DNA of 64,000 bases from Gnetum montanum (Eukaryota; Streptophyta; Gnetopsida; Gnetales; Gnetaceae), in assembly GCA_015680685.1 (NCBI GenBank), contig MNCI01022386.1, forward strand, positions 634,914 through 698,913, read 5' to 3'. Under the pieces are notes generated by a model. That model saw only the letters and a program-made list of their open reading frames with translations, was not told the origin of the DNA and ran no database searches. Positions within the stretch are counted from its first letter, which is position 1; every line of letters begins with the position of its first letter. Both the position numbers and the translations under genes were made by a program. Of this stretch, positions 12,255 through 23,897 are shown piece by piece.

Positions 12255-14610
12255 ATGAGCTCTATTCAAGACATAGATAGCAATGAGAATGAAATAGATA
12301 GTACTCTATTGGAGGAAAATGCATTGCAAAAAGAAAATGTCTTAAATTGTAATGTGGAAATTTTGAAACCATTTTCAAAAGGTAGATTTATCTTGAAATC
12401 TTCATTAAAACAATTCGTAATACAATTAAACACCTATAGGAGTGGAGGAGGTCGAAGCAAAATATGGAAGTGTCATGTATGTAGCCATGAATTCACTGCA
12501 AGTGGTACACGAATATATCATCATTTCTTTTAGACATTAGAAAATAAAACAGGAACAAGTGTTATTGCATATAAATTTTCATATCCTGATATTGAAAAAG
12601 CTATGTATGACTACTTTCAAGCAAAGACTATGATAAAGAGCATTAATTATTCGAACAGAGGAAAGTAAGAACAAGACAAAGGATGTTGTACAAACAACAA
12701 AAAGAAAAGTGCTTAAATAAACAGAAATAAGTTTTCAAGTTGAAAAAAAAATAAAAGATGATATCAGTATTGCAAAAATGTTCTATGAAAATGGATTACC
12801 ATTTAAATTTGCACGTACTCCTTCATTCAAAGAAGCACTTTGTTGTGTCATTGAAGTAGGTAATATTTTTAAATTTTAAATTATCATTTTTTATTTAAAA
12901 TTATTAGTAAAACTAATATTTTTATATGGCAAGGCCATCCTATATCTCTCCAATTGAAGATAAAATTCGAAATGATCTTCTTGATGAGAGGTATGAACTT
13001 GGCATGAAAAAGTTGGAGGAATGGAAGCAATTTTGGTAGAAAAGTGGTTGTTCTATTATAATGGATGGATGAACTGACATTCATCAACGTCCATTAATTA
13101 ATATTATAATTATTTGTCAACTTGGACCATTTTTTCTTAATGCTATAGACTGCTCCAATCATATAAAATATGCTAATTTTCAAGCCAAATTATTAGAGAC
13201 AACAATTGCAACTATTGATTTAAGCAACATTATTCAAATTATAATAGATTTAGCTCCTGTTTGTAGGCGTGTAGGAAAAATGATAGAAATGATTCATCCA
13301 AATATATTTTGGACTCCTTGTTGTGTTCATTCTCTAAATAATACACTTCGTGATATTGGTAAACTTGATTGGGTGAAAAAGCTTATTATAGATGCAAGAG
13401 ACATACAAATTTTCATTTGCAATCATCATTATTCAAATTCCTTGTTCAGGGAATGTAGCAAAAATAAGACTTTCAAAAAACCTATAGAAACAAGGTAATA
13501 GAATACAAAAATCTATATTGTGTGTTTCTAAGAAATTTGATTTATTAATGCTAAACTAATTATAAATTTTGTAAAACCGGCATGCTTCATATTTCATAAT
13601 GTTGGAGAGAATGCAAGAGATACAAGAATCATTACAAATAATGGTTATAACCAGTAAATGGAAGAAATAGGAGGAAGCCAACAAAACTATGGGAAAGAGT
13701 GTTAGAGAAAATATTTTATTAGATGAGTGGTGGAAACAAATGAAGTAAGAAATAATTTATTTGAAATATAATTCTTTATTTTTTATTGCTTGTATCTTTA
13801 TATCTTACTAAAAATAAGTATTTGTTATATTGTAGGAAGATTGTTAGCATGCTGCAACCTATTGTTGATTTCATTCGTTATGCTGATACAGATACACCTG
13901 CATTAGGAGAAATTTATGTAATTTATTAAAATATGTTAACAAAAATTTAAAAAAAGGGTTATAGAAATGGATGTGGAAACAAATGAAGTAAGAAATAATT
14001 TATTTGAAATATAATTCTTTATTTTTTATTGCTTGTATCTTTATATCTTACTAAAAATAAGTATTTGTTATATTGTAGGAAGATTGTTAGCATGCTGCAA
14101 CCTATTGTTGATTTCATTCGTTATGCTGATACAGATACACCTGCATTAGGAGAAATTTATGTAATTTATTAAAATATGTTAACAAAAATTAAAAAAAAGG
14201 GTTATAGAAATGGATAGCTCTCTTAATTTTTATAATGCTCAGTTACTTCCATTGATTCTAAAAAAATGGAATGCTACAAATACCCCATTGCATATGGCTA
14301 CATATGCATTAAATGTTAAGTGGTATTATTCAAAACATAGAGATAAAAATCCAACAAGGCCTTGTGATGATTTTGATGTAAGAACATATTTTTTAGAATA
14401 TGTTAAACAACTATATTCACCTTGTGAGGGTAGCTTAATTAGAAAAGAATGACTTCAATTTACTAAAGAACATACAAAAGCATTTAAATGTGAAGATGCT
14501 ATACTTGATATGGATGGAATAGCTCAAGAAGATCCAGCTGGATGGTGGAGTTTGCATGGTGGAGATACTTCTAGACTTCAAACTTTAGCAATGAAGCTTC
14601 TTTCTTAGGT
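12255..14610 (+). pseudogene. hAT transposase, broken (right arm, N-terminal and middle parts)
   Basis: The ATG at 12255 opens an exon (to 12533) with the BED zinc-finger pattern WKCHVCSHEF followed by TRIYHHF, so the Cys pair and candidate His ligands are visible. DUF659 sequence follows from about 12960 to 13500, including the conserved FWTPCCVHSLNNTLRDIGKL. A short exon with MLQPIVDFIRYADTDTPALG is present twice because of a tandem duplication. The block 14210-14610 encodes YALNVKWYYSKHRDKNPTRPCDDFDV. The first Asp block reads as DG followed by a stop (a W codon in the left arm), which is one of several lesions. The remainder of the protein lies beyond the inserted element, at 24150-24543. 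Confidence 0.75.
13731..14215 (+). repeat. 243-bp tandem duplication inside the hAT right arm
   Basis: Two nearly identical units (13731-13973 and 13974-14215) each contain an intron end (TATTGTAG), a short transposase exon and downstream intron sequence. Apart from a changed base or two in the A-rich end, the copies match, so the event is younger than the divergence of the two arms. Confidence 0.85.
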
Positions 14611-14621
14611 AATATGATTAG

Positions 14622-14667
14622 TGATGAGTTAAAAGATATCCCTACACTCAACCATACCCCCATGACT
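14622..14667 (-). repeat. Collapsed 3' LTR remnant and polypurine tract of copy 2
   Basis: The first 33 or so bases of the LTR (TGATGAG then GATATCCCTACACTCAACC) run straight into the polypurine tract TACCCCCATGACT (AGTCATGGGGGTA on the minus strand). In copy 3 those two stretches are separated by 930 bases of LTR. Both breakpoints contain CATAC, so a microhomology deletion is the simple explanation. Confidence 0.75.
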
Positions 14668-15791
14668 AAATGAAAACTTGTCTTCGAGTTCATTACAATA
14701 ATATCGGGAAGGTATGGGATTATTGACTTAAAATGAAACTAATGGGATGACATGTGAATGGATCATCATTACAAGACACAACAAAACTGGTGTTCAGGAC
14801 AACAAAGGTGAACACCTTATTACATTGATATCAGGCCTCATTTGGCAGCTTGAGAAAGAGAGAGAGAAAGAAGTGTTGCTGCTGCCAACACCAAGATTGC
14901 ACCTTTCGTTGTCCATCGAGAAGCGCACCATCGATCTTGCTCCTTACATAGCTGCTTCTAGCATTGCTCCATTTCAAATGTTCCTTCCAGATCCCCTCTG
15001 TTGTTGCATGATTGCCATATGCACACACAACACAATCTTTTATTAGCAAGGTGTTGGCACATTTGGCCATTCTATGGAATAGTAAGACTCATCTTGAACA
15101 TTATTGTAAGAGTAGGAGAATGTGAATGTGTTATTTCATATCATTGGTATGGAATCTAGGGGGTGGCCCAAAATGGAATATTGGTGTGGAAAACAAAGAA
15201 TACTAGGAATAATCATGTTGCTACATATAATAGTCCAAAAATATATTTTTTTTAAAAAAAAGGAGAGAGGATATACTACCACAACATATTTTTAGTCTCT
15301 CAAGGAGGTGGTGATAAGGTTTGAAGGAATAAACAGTAAAATTTTTAATATGGAGAAACATCAGTTTGAGCTTCAAAGGTTACCCAGGGTGAGAGTCACG
15401 GAAATGGAGAAGATACGAGTTGCAATCTCTGAAGAAGTGAAAACAGTGAAACCAAAAAAAAATAGAGATCGTTTCATAAACGACGCAGGCCTGCATTCTG
15501 AATTTTCTCCGTTGAAAACGCATTCAAATCACAACCTTGGTTCAGACATGCATAACTGCGGAAGGTTTCGAATCTACAAAAAGAAACACACAGAGAAAGC
15601 AAAAACGAAGTGATGTAGAATAGGAAAAGGCCCTAAATTTTTCTGAAATCATGGTCCCGTGGTGCTGCACCTTTCCAACTCACTGGAAGAAACAGCACGG
15701 TTCCTATTAGCGCAACGATCCAAACCCTCGCTATTATAAGAAAAAAAACCTTTCCTGCAACAGGAGGAGCCCCTAAGGTTGTTGCTACCCA

Positions 15792-16124
15792 TCAGAGCTT
15801 TGTGGCAGTAGTTCTTTTAATTTCATTAACAAAATCTTTAGTTTCAGGTTTCTGTTTTAGACCTGTGCCTTCAATGCCATCACAGACGCTCTCAGAAAGA
15901 TCCGCAAGGTGCGCACTGCACAAAGGATTTTTTGGTATTTGCAGGGTCATTTCGTAACTTACCTTACCATTTCCTATAACCGGTGCCTCAAAAAAGGGGC
16001 CACCATGGCTCAGAACGTTTCTAAAAAATAAATCCGTCGCAAATCCAACCACTACCGTGAGTTGCAATACTTTGTTACAGGGATTCTCTAGCTGCAACCT
16101 CACCAAACAAGCCTGGGCTTTCAC
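15792..16124 (-). pseudogene. Coding-like stretch inside the U3 of the solo LTR
   Basis: A 110-codon minus-strand frame in a locally GC-richer stretch. A perfect donor-like GGTAAGTTACG lies inside it, right after residues APVIGNG, so only the first half may be exon. Upstream residues read LENPCNKVLQLTVVVGFATD. I recognise no family. It may be a captured host-gene fragment carried in the LTR, or chance. Confidence 0.2.
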
Positions 16125-16717
16125 AAGGAATGCATTTCAAATTTTTCAGGCAGTGAAAAATGGCAATCACAAATGTCATTCGCCCTGGAACCTGCAATCT
16201 GAAATAGCAGCCATGCCTGACGCTGAAGCATTTGATATCGCATACCAGTCCACAAAACGTAGCAAATAAAAGACACAAAGGCACACTGAGATAGGTGTCA
16301 AGAGATATTTTGGACCGATGCCGGTAAATCAGAGTTGTAGTTCATCAAAAATAAAATTTTAAATGGTTTACTAATTAATTTAATTCAGTAATGACACAAT
16401 GTCACGTATGCTAATAGCATGAAGCCCGATTTTAGACTTACCTTTTAATTTAATTATTCCAAGGCTTCAAGACATTATTTTTCAAACATTATTACTATCC
16501 ATAACATAATTGTAATATTAATGTTATTATATTTGTAATATTTACAAATATTAGTGGTAGCATAAATTTCTCCTAACTTTATGTACAACTTCCCAACTAC
16601 TTAACTTCCTAATTAAATTAGTGAGAAATATCTCTTAACTACATGGGTAAGTTGTAACTCCCTTACTTGGAAGACAAGTTAGCTAAGATATTTTAAGTAT
16701 GTAACCACCTTTGAACC

Positions 16718-16728
16718 CTATAAAAATA
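16718..16728 (+). promoter_or_regulatory. TATA-like box of the solo LTR
   Basis: CTATAAAAATA lies in a stretch that changes from AT-rich to a repeated leader with phrases such as CACTTTGGGAGAAGACACTTG. This is the expected U3/R boundary layout. There is no direct evidence of transcription. Confidence 0.4.
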
Positions 16729-18002
16729 GAAGACATTGGGGTCTCAAGAAGGGATAAAGACATCACACTTTGGGAGAAGACACTTGATACATCATACTTT
16801 GGGAAGGCTACTAGTTAGCACTTGAGCTCTCACTTGAGGACACACTTTGGCCCTTGGGAAGAGCATTTGTAAAAGACACTGTGAAAGATTGCTTGTAAGA
16901 TGACTTGCTAAAGAAAGGATTTTAGCCTCTTTGTCATAGTCCTATGAGTTATGTTTTATTTTTATTTTGTTTAAATTGTTTAGCTAGTGGTTTAGATAGT
17001 ATCATCCTTGGCAAGTAATTTTGGGATTTTTAGATTGCTCTTATTGTTCTCGTTGTACGATTGAAAATTTCTATTAAAATTTTTCCATAGAAGTGCTTGT
17101 GTTTGAAAGCCTTAAGAGCATTTTAGTAGTAAATTTGGTTATTGTGCAATGTATAAGAACTACTTTTGAAATCGTTGTAAGAGAGCCTCTGCTTGTAGTC
17201 ATGTCGTTGAACGATTCAATAGTCAAGAGGATTTAGAAAATCTTTGGTATTTTGATGGGACCAGAATAGCTTCTTTTTATCTTTAAAGTAAATCTCTGTG
17301 GTATTTCAATCAGAAATTGTCAAGTCTTTTGAAGGTTTTGTTGAATGCAATTGTTGACATCCATTATCTAGCCAAAATGGAGTCTCGTACGTGGTAGTTT
17401 ACGCAGCAATTTTTTGGTAGCATACTAGGATTGTCTTGAAGAAATTGCTTATTTGAGCCTTGGAAGTTTGAACAATTCGTAGTTATTGAATTTTGGATAG
17501 CTTTATTGCAAAGTGTTTACTCATGTCATTTTACCTTGTTTATTTGAGGTCCATGCAAATCTGCTTTCTTTTCTATCTATTTCCATCAAATCTTGCTCTA
17601 TTTCTAGTTTTCTTTTGGAACTATCTCTTTCTCTGGGGAAAATTAGAAGTAGATTCATAGAGTTGTGCTCAAATATTTTTGCAAAATTTTATTTGTTACA
17701 AGTAGGTATTATAAAGACTGCGTAGACTAGGCAATTGAACAAAATAGGAACTCTCAACAACTCACAGTACTTGGCAAAGTTGGATGAATCTATTTAAGAT
17801 AAGTCATCTATAGTTTACACATAACGCAATCGTTTCATTTTTCACAACCACATGCCGCAACAGCACACACACATACTCACATTAACTACTAAGTCTATTT
17901 GGAGCTATATAGGCCTTGGTGTTGCTAGAGACTAGCAGGCACCTAAATCTTGTTCGAGGACACTCGTTGGCAGTCGCGTCCCAAACGGTCGTCAACACAA
18001 GG

Positions 18003-19620
18003 GTAAATGAATCATCATGTAATTGATACCTTTTTTTGATGTAAGTCCATTGACTGAGTTGTGGTATGGCTGATACGGATCTAGAGATATATTAATGATG
18101 ACTATCGAAGGTGTAGGGGTTAGGAGAAAATTTAAAAAATTAGGGCTAGGAGAAAATCAAAAAAATCAGGTTCCATACCCCCATGACTAATCGTGAACCT
18201 CCAGTAGCGAGAGAATGGAAAAAGAAAGAGGAACAAGAAAGATGAGGAAAAAGAGATAACTATAGCATTGATGAAATGGATGTCAATATGGAAATGAACA
18301 AAATAAAATTAATTGAAAAATGTTAAGGGAGAGAATTTAACTAGTGCACCAAATTGGAATGTCAGTGGGTCCTCCCCAAAGCAGGCTCATGCCCTTAATT
18401 CCCTAACAAACCCACATTCAAAGAGTCCATAGGCTCTGGGAATGTCATGTGGAACAAGAGTTAAAGTATTAACCACAAGAATTTACCAAAAAGAAAACAA
18501 TGTATCTACCAAGATATATACTAATGATACAACTGACAATGAGGTGAATAATGGAGAGAAGAATGAAGAGAAGAGAATGAAATGGAGTCTCAAGAACAAG
18601 GTTGTATACAGCCCCTTGTGTAGTTTATAATTAATGTGACCTGGAAAATCTCATTCCAACTCTAATCTCAAACCAACCACATCTAGTGACTTCGCATCAA
18701 TGCATTCAGTTAATCTATCCCCTTGAGTAACAAGAATGCATCTCCAAAGAGCCACCACCATTCCGACAAAACAAGGAGGAGAGAATGGGAAGCGAGAAGG
18801 GTCTTAGTTAGAGGGAAGATTTTTGGTTCCATAACCAGTGTTTGTAGCCCAAGGGATTATTCTTCTAAGGGGTGTGCTTTGAATTCTCACTTTTTCTTTT
18901 CTCTTTTTTTTTTTTTTATGCGTCAAAACCACACCATGCAAAGACTTCTTATTTTTATTATCTCAGCTTCTGATAATTGGGTAACATCGGAACGGCAAGA
19001 AAACTCAAGAAGAAAACATTCAAGAACCCAAGAGAATGGCCACATAAAAGCATCAAGTTCCCTTGAAGTCACACATTTCTCAAACCGTGAGTCCTTCCTT
19101 AGTTTGAGAAGTGCCCAGTCACTAGTTCGTTAAAGTCCTTATTAGAAAGGGACTGTACATTTCCAAGTTGAGAGAGACCATAGAAACTAGTGGATGGATG
19201 GATCAAGTGAACTCATTGCCTGCCATATTAAAAGAAACATACCTTAGTATCAACATCATGACTTAAAGGTAAAAACCAAACATTAGCAATCAATATGAAA
19301 ATAGTTCAAACCATCATGAAGAACACTTATTGGTGACAAACTTACAAGATGGATCACACACACACACACATACAAAATAAAAAAGTATAATGATGTTGAA
19401 AAAAAAAACAAGAAGAGTTAAACAAATGTGTAAAACAAAAACAAGAAAAGTTAAAGAAATTTGTAAAACAAAAATGTGTAAGACAAAAACATGTAAAACA
19501 AAAACATGTAAAACAAAAAATTGTAAAAAAAAATGTGTAAAACAAAAACATGCAAAACAAAAATGTGTAAAATAAAAATTAAAATGAACTAAGGGCCTCC
19601 AATGATCAGCATAGGTAGCC
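18003..19620 (-). other. Non-coding 3' region of Athila-like copy 2
   Basis: This matches 29017-30830 of copy 3 but has no gag, protease or pol similarity. It includes one copy of the 260-base segment that is doubled in copy 3, a poly-T/poly-A rich tract, a (CA)n run at about 19356 and the A-rich minisatellite at 19420-19580. It takes the place where an autonomous Athila element would carry pol and its env-like region. Confidence 0.7.
19420..19580. repeat. A-rich minisatellite TGTAAAACAAAAAC
   Basis: Imperfect units of about 14-15 bases built on TGTAAAACAAAAAC are repeated roughly nine times. The matching place in copy 3 (about 30670-30800) has a shorter, decayed version. Translation gives only Cys-Lys-Thr-Lys repeats, so no protein is implied. 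Confidence 0.85.
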
Positions 19621-22600
19621 ATCTCCCCCATGACTGAATTGCAAGGGAGAGATATGAAATAATGAGTGTCTATTTGAATTTTGTAAAAGTGTCCAACTTC
19701 TTCCCATAGATGTTCTCAAATTAAGGGGTGGAAGTTGGCGACGCTCATACTCCAATGTGTCTATGCCTTCGTTGTTAACATGAGTTATACCCCCAATTTG
19801 TTTCATGCATATTAAGTTGCTCTTTCTAGTAGCTATCAATCACAGGGTGTCTACTACTGGTGTGGTTGCTACATACAGGCATCTTTGGATTTGTATCTCT
19901 TGGGCACACCGATTATATGGAAGATATGCTGAAAATTCTTCCATGTCATCACCCTCTAAGTCATTGTATGTGATGCACGGAACTTTCTTCTTCTCGATCT
20001 TTCCATAAATTTTTATCTTAGATATCTACAAGGAAAGATCACAGATCCTAAGGCATGCATCTACTATACTTAGCCATGGCCTTCTCATTATAATTAGGAA
20101 GTCCCCTTCGTTGCTGTTAACTTCTATCACTAGGAAGTCAACTGGGTAGGACCAACCACCTACAGTGGTAACAATGTCCTCTATCGATCCCAAGGGAATG
20201 GTGATGGATTGGTCTACTAGCTCTAGTTGGATATTACTATTCTTAAGTTGGGGTAGGTTCCAGGCTTGGTACATCTCTCGTGAAATTAGGTTGACTCCAG
20301 AACCTGAGTCAAGAAGAGCCTTATGTGATTTGTTCCTAGAGACTTGTAAATAGATTAAGGGACTCCCAGAGTCAGATAGTTTCCTGGGAAGGTGGCCTAC
20401 CTTGATCCAGTCGGTTATGGTATGCGTTAACATAATTGTAGCTCTGTTGTTGGACTGAAGGGTGCTTCGAAGTATTAGATGGTGGAGGAGTGTACATGGG
20501 CTCAACCACTTGTTGTTGCAAGAGCTTGTCTAGGATTTTGGTTCTGAATAAAGGTCTTCTCTTTTTACAGTTGTCAGAACCAACAGCGGGTTGGATATTT
20601 GCATCTCTCACAACGTTGCGTTGCTGTAGTTGAGTAGGGAGATTCCCTTGCATTGTTGGAGCAAGTTGTATGGGAACTACAGGTGGAAGAGGTGCAGATG
20701 GAGTTGGAGGATGGTAAGTATGTGGGTTACCTCTTGGAGGAGAAGGAGTCCTCCTAAAGTACTCCTAAACTTGGTAGTGATGTTAGGGAGTTGTATGACT
20801 CATAGAGTCACTTGGAGAAACCAGCTGCTGCACATAATATCCATAAGGATCAGGTTTCCAGTAAGGGTATTGTTGTTTTGGAGGTGGCATCCCCCATGAC
20901 TATGGGTATTTCCACTACTGATGTTATCCGATGGGTTGTGGTGGAGTTCCACTTGGATAGTATGTCAATGGTTGGAGGAACTTTCTTGGGTTACCTTGAG
21001 GATAAGGTAACCTTCGGGGTGTCTGCTGTTGGTTAAGTCTTAGATTAAGTGCATACATCCTAGACTCCTGCATATGTGAGATGATTGGACAACATCCTTT
21101 GGGATGATCATAATGGCAGATCTCACATCCATCGTCATCGTCTGTGTCTGAATCCACAACTTCATCAGAGATAGTAATTTTTCCCTTACCCTTGTTATGT
21201 GTAGGGCCTAAATTTCTTCGCTTTGTCTTACCTTTGTCACTACTTCGTTCCTCCTTAGACTCCTCTACAATTTTCAAGATAGTTTCAAGTCTAGAGTCTA
21301 AGGAATCCCACAATTGATCCATCTTGGCCGATACTTCTATTGTTAGTTTTTGAATCAGCAAGGTTTTTCTGTTCACCAACTCTTTGAGTGGTGACTCATC
21401 CTCTTCATCACAAAATTTTACTCCCTTCTTCTGAAGGGAGGGATCATGGTTGTATTCTTCCATGCTCTCTCTTATTTATAGTTCACTTCTTCTTTTGCTA
21501 CTTGTTCCAACAAGTGATGAACATCATGGTCTCTAAGTTCTGATAGTCTCCCTTGGGCATAAGTCCCAAGGGTTCTCCTTGTCTCATGTCTGAGCCCATC
21601 TACGATGTGGCGAAGTTGATTCCGCTATGTGTATCCATGGCCTGGACAATGATGTAACAATGCGTAGTAGTGGCCCATGATAGCATCCAAGGGTTCATGA
21701 GTATCTTGCTTCCATACTTGGATTTGCTTACGCAAATTAGACACTTTGGAGTATGTTTGATATTTATCGTTGAAGAGTTCTAACATCGTACTCCACCTTC
21801 TAATGGTTTTTGGTTCTAAGGACCAGTACCAACTCTCTACTTCCTTAATGAGTGTCCTGGGAAACAAATTTAGTTTCTACCACTCGTTCTCTATGTTCTG
21901 TAAGGCGCAAGCATCGTGGAATGCCTGTAAATGATGCTTCGGATCCTACAAAGCGTGGGATATTATTCATGTCTAAACGCTTGATCCGATTGTCTTTTAA
22001 ATGCCTTATTAGAATTCTTACTACCTCCGTTATATCGAGCATACTTTGGGTTGCAAGTAGGGGCTCTTCATGATCATCTCTTTCATGACGTCTATGATGT
22101 CTACGTTGTTCCCTACTTTTCCTTTGTTCATGTCCTTGTCCTCTGTCTTGACTCTCTCGTCGAGGTCTCTCATTTTTTCTACCTCTATCCTCACCATTAT
22201 GTTCTTTATGACTACACCTAGAGATGGAAGGAGAGGGTGAATGATGTGAAGAAGGGAAAGAAGAAGGAGAACCATCACCATGACGATGTTTCCTACCTTC
22301 TCTTTTGTGGTTTCGGCCCCAATCGTGATGATGATCTAAGTGCCCGTCCTTGTTATATGTTGTTGTTCCCTCAGTGAATAGCTAGTTTTCACAGGGATTA
22401 GAACCATGGTTGTGTATCGTGGATCGTAGGTTTTGATACCCAACCTCCTCATTATCGTTAGGAGGGGGAACATCTTTTAATAGCGAACCCGTTATGAGTG
22501 GTTCACCATCTCTAATTTCACTAAGGACGTGCGGGACCTCCTTGCCCTTCAACAATGTATCTTTTCTCTCCTACCTTGAGTCCCTTATACGTTGTGCTTT

Positions 22601-22930
22601 TTTGGGATAATAATCCCTCATATTAAAGTCTTCCGCAACGTATTCAGCATATAATTCTATCATGTCAATCTGTGCCAAAGCACGAAGGAGCATGTTAGGG
22701 ACTGATCAATCTAGAGGTAACACGACGTTACCTTGCAAATATCTCCATGGAAACTGTTCATCTTGATGGAGGATAAAGGTAAAGTTTGGAATATACTCAT
22801 TGGGATGAGTATAGACTATCTGGTATTGTTAAGGACTTGGTAGATTTTAGTTATGTGTTTTTGATTGCCGACTATCTCTAGTATTGTCCCTAGGTGGTGA
22901 GTTGCTCTTATGAGAAGAAGAAGAAGACAT
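19620..22930 (-). pseudogene. gag-protease polyprotein of Athila-like copy 2
   Basis: From the ATG at 22930: a gag head, an Arg/Glu-rich segment, then the Retrotrans_gag-like core (ESWYWSLEPKTIRRWSTML, 21625-21867). Next comes a polar stretch with MDQLWDSLDSRLETILKIVE, an acidic D-rich part with a Cys/His cluster (CEICHYDHPKGCC, near 21060-21130), and a Pro/Gln linker. The aspartic protease comes last, with the active-site motif LLDSGSGVNLISREM (20210-20330) and the later IIMRRPWLSIVDA in place of the usual I-L-G-R-x-x-L. It would make particle protein and process it. The frame is broken by stops and shifts. No zinc knuckle of CCHC type is seen, and no pol follows. Confidence 0.8.
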
Positions 22931-23052
22931 AGTGTCTTATCGGTGTGCTATTTACCATTATATAAATTTTTCTTTAATTAACCCAAAGGTTCATTTAGGC
23001 TCCAAACGATGTGAGTGATATCCTATGTTCTATTCAGCACACAAATGCTTAG

Positions 23053-23069
23053 TCCCAGGCAACGGTGCC
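23053..23069 (-). promoter_or_regulatory. Primer-binding site, tRNA-Asp type (copy 2)
   Basis: The minus strand reads GGCACCGTTGCCTGGGA, two bases inside the LTR edge. It aligns with the Athila/Tat tRNA-Asp site TGGCGCCGTTGCCGGGGA, with two internal substitutions and a changed first base. Confidence 0.75.
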
Positions 23070-23071
23070 TA

Positions 23072-23897
23072 TGATGAGTGGCGAGATATCCCTACACTCA
23101 ACCATACGAATACTAGCGTAGCACGCATGATGCGGTTGAACTCCACAGACTAAGTGCCTACATGCCCATGAAACACTTAGGGTTAATCATTCGTTGTCTT
23201 CCTAGACTTACTTGTAGTTGTCACGGTGTATGGTTAAGTAAGTTTGAGGTATATGATTTTTATAGATTTTTATGTTTTATCTCCTATGCTAATGAGTTGA
23301 AGGGTAGAGAGACTAATTACTAATTCTAACTAACGAACTAAGTCTGAATTACCTAGCATCAGCATCTGTTCCCACTTACTGTACATACCCTGAACTGATG
23401 CAACCATGGCTACCAAATGCTAATTGTTGCTAGAATTACCATGCGTAATGCACATGCTTGAAGTGGTTGTACTAAGGCACTTAACTAGGAGAGAAGGGTT
23501 GAGAGAGAAAGCAATAAATAACAGATAATAAATAACAGTAAATAAAATCCTAATTAGCCTATTCCATGCACTGCAAGGTTTATCCAAGAAGCTCGTCTTT
23601 ATTACTGTACACAAACTTGTGTTTAGGTACAATGTTTGCTTGAATAAAGATTCGTTCACTTTAGGACTCCTACTGCGGGCACATGGAAAATATTCTATCT
23701 TTGGAGTGATCAATCTACCAGATTTTCCCTACTATCTAGCCTAGGATAATGAAACAAGGGAGAGCTGCCTCTTATTTATAGATATTATGGCGCACCGTGA
23801 TATCGCATACGCAATATCGCGGGGGAGGATGCGATATCGTGATGGCCACGATATCGCGTACGCAATATCGCGGCCCATCCGATATCGCGTCCCATCA
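23072..23897 (-). repeat. 5' LTR of Athila-like copy 2
   Basis: An 826-bp LTR with TG...CA edges and a minus-strand TATA box CTATAAATAAG at 23771-23781. The 115 bases between the TATA box and the LTR edge contain five or six GATATC palindromes, several extended to GCGATATCG or CGATATCGCG. Short U3, then R/U5 of about 700 bases. Confidence 0.85.

Larger units (their letters stand above)
11733..14621 (+). mobile_element. hAT-type DNA transposon, right arm, first part
   Basis: The mirror image of 8321-10965, on the plus strand. It is interrupted at 14621 by Athila-like copy 2 and resumes at 23898. Similarity to the left arm starts at about 11733 (ACCAAACCCTACTTGCAG). Direct comparison shows mostly single-base differences between arms, plus a 243-bp tandem duplication at 13731-14215 that the left arm lacks. 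Confidence 0.75.
15052..17997 (+). mobile_element. Nested solo LTR, 2.95 kb, with target duplication CAAGG
   Basis: The insertion starts TGTTGGC and ends GTCAACA (TG...CA with short inverted ends). It is flanked on both sides by CAAGG (15047-15051 and 17998-18002). Copy 3 has a single uninterrupted CAAGG at the matching place. No second copy of the ends occurs inside, so this is a single LTR left after recombination, or less likely a short non-autonomous element. A TATA-like CTATAAAAATA at 16718-16728 suggests transcription to the right, with a U3 of about 1.67 kb. The parent element family is unknown. Confidence 0.7.
14622..23897 (-). mobile_element. Athila-like gag-pro retrotransposon copy 2, inserted in the hAT right arm
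   Basis: A minus-strand element, 9.28 kb long including a nested 2.95-kb insertion. The 5' LTR is at 23072-23897, the primer site at 23053-23069, the gag ATG at 22928-22930, and gag-protease runs down to about 19620. A non-coding 3' part follows. The 3' LTR is reduced to about 33 bases (14622-14654), directly joined to the polypurine tract. Flanking five bases are ATTAG (14617-14621) and ATCAG (23898-23902), a target duplication with one C/T transition. No reverse transcriptase, RNase H or integrase is found. Confidence 0.85.

Noticed and set aside
19390-19631. Lys/Cys-rich and Phe/Cys-rich open frames
   Set aside because: They are translations of the A-rich minisatellite on the two strands.
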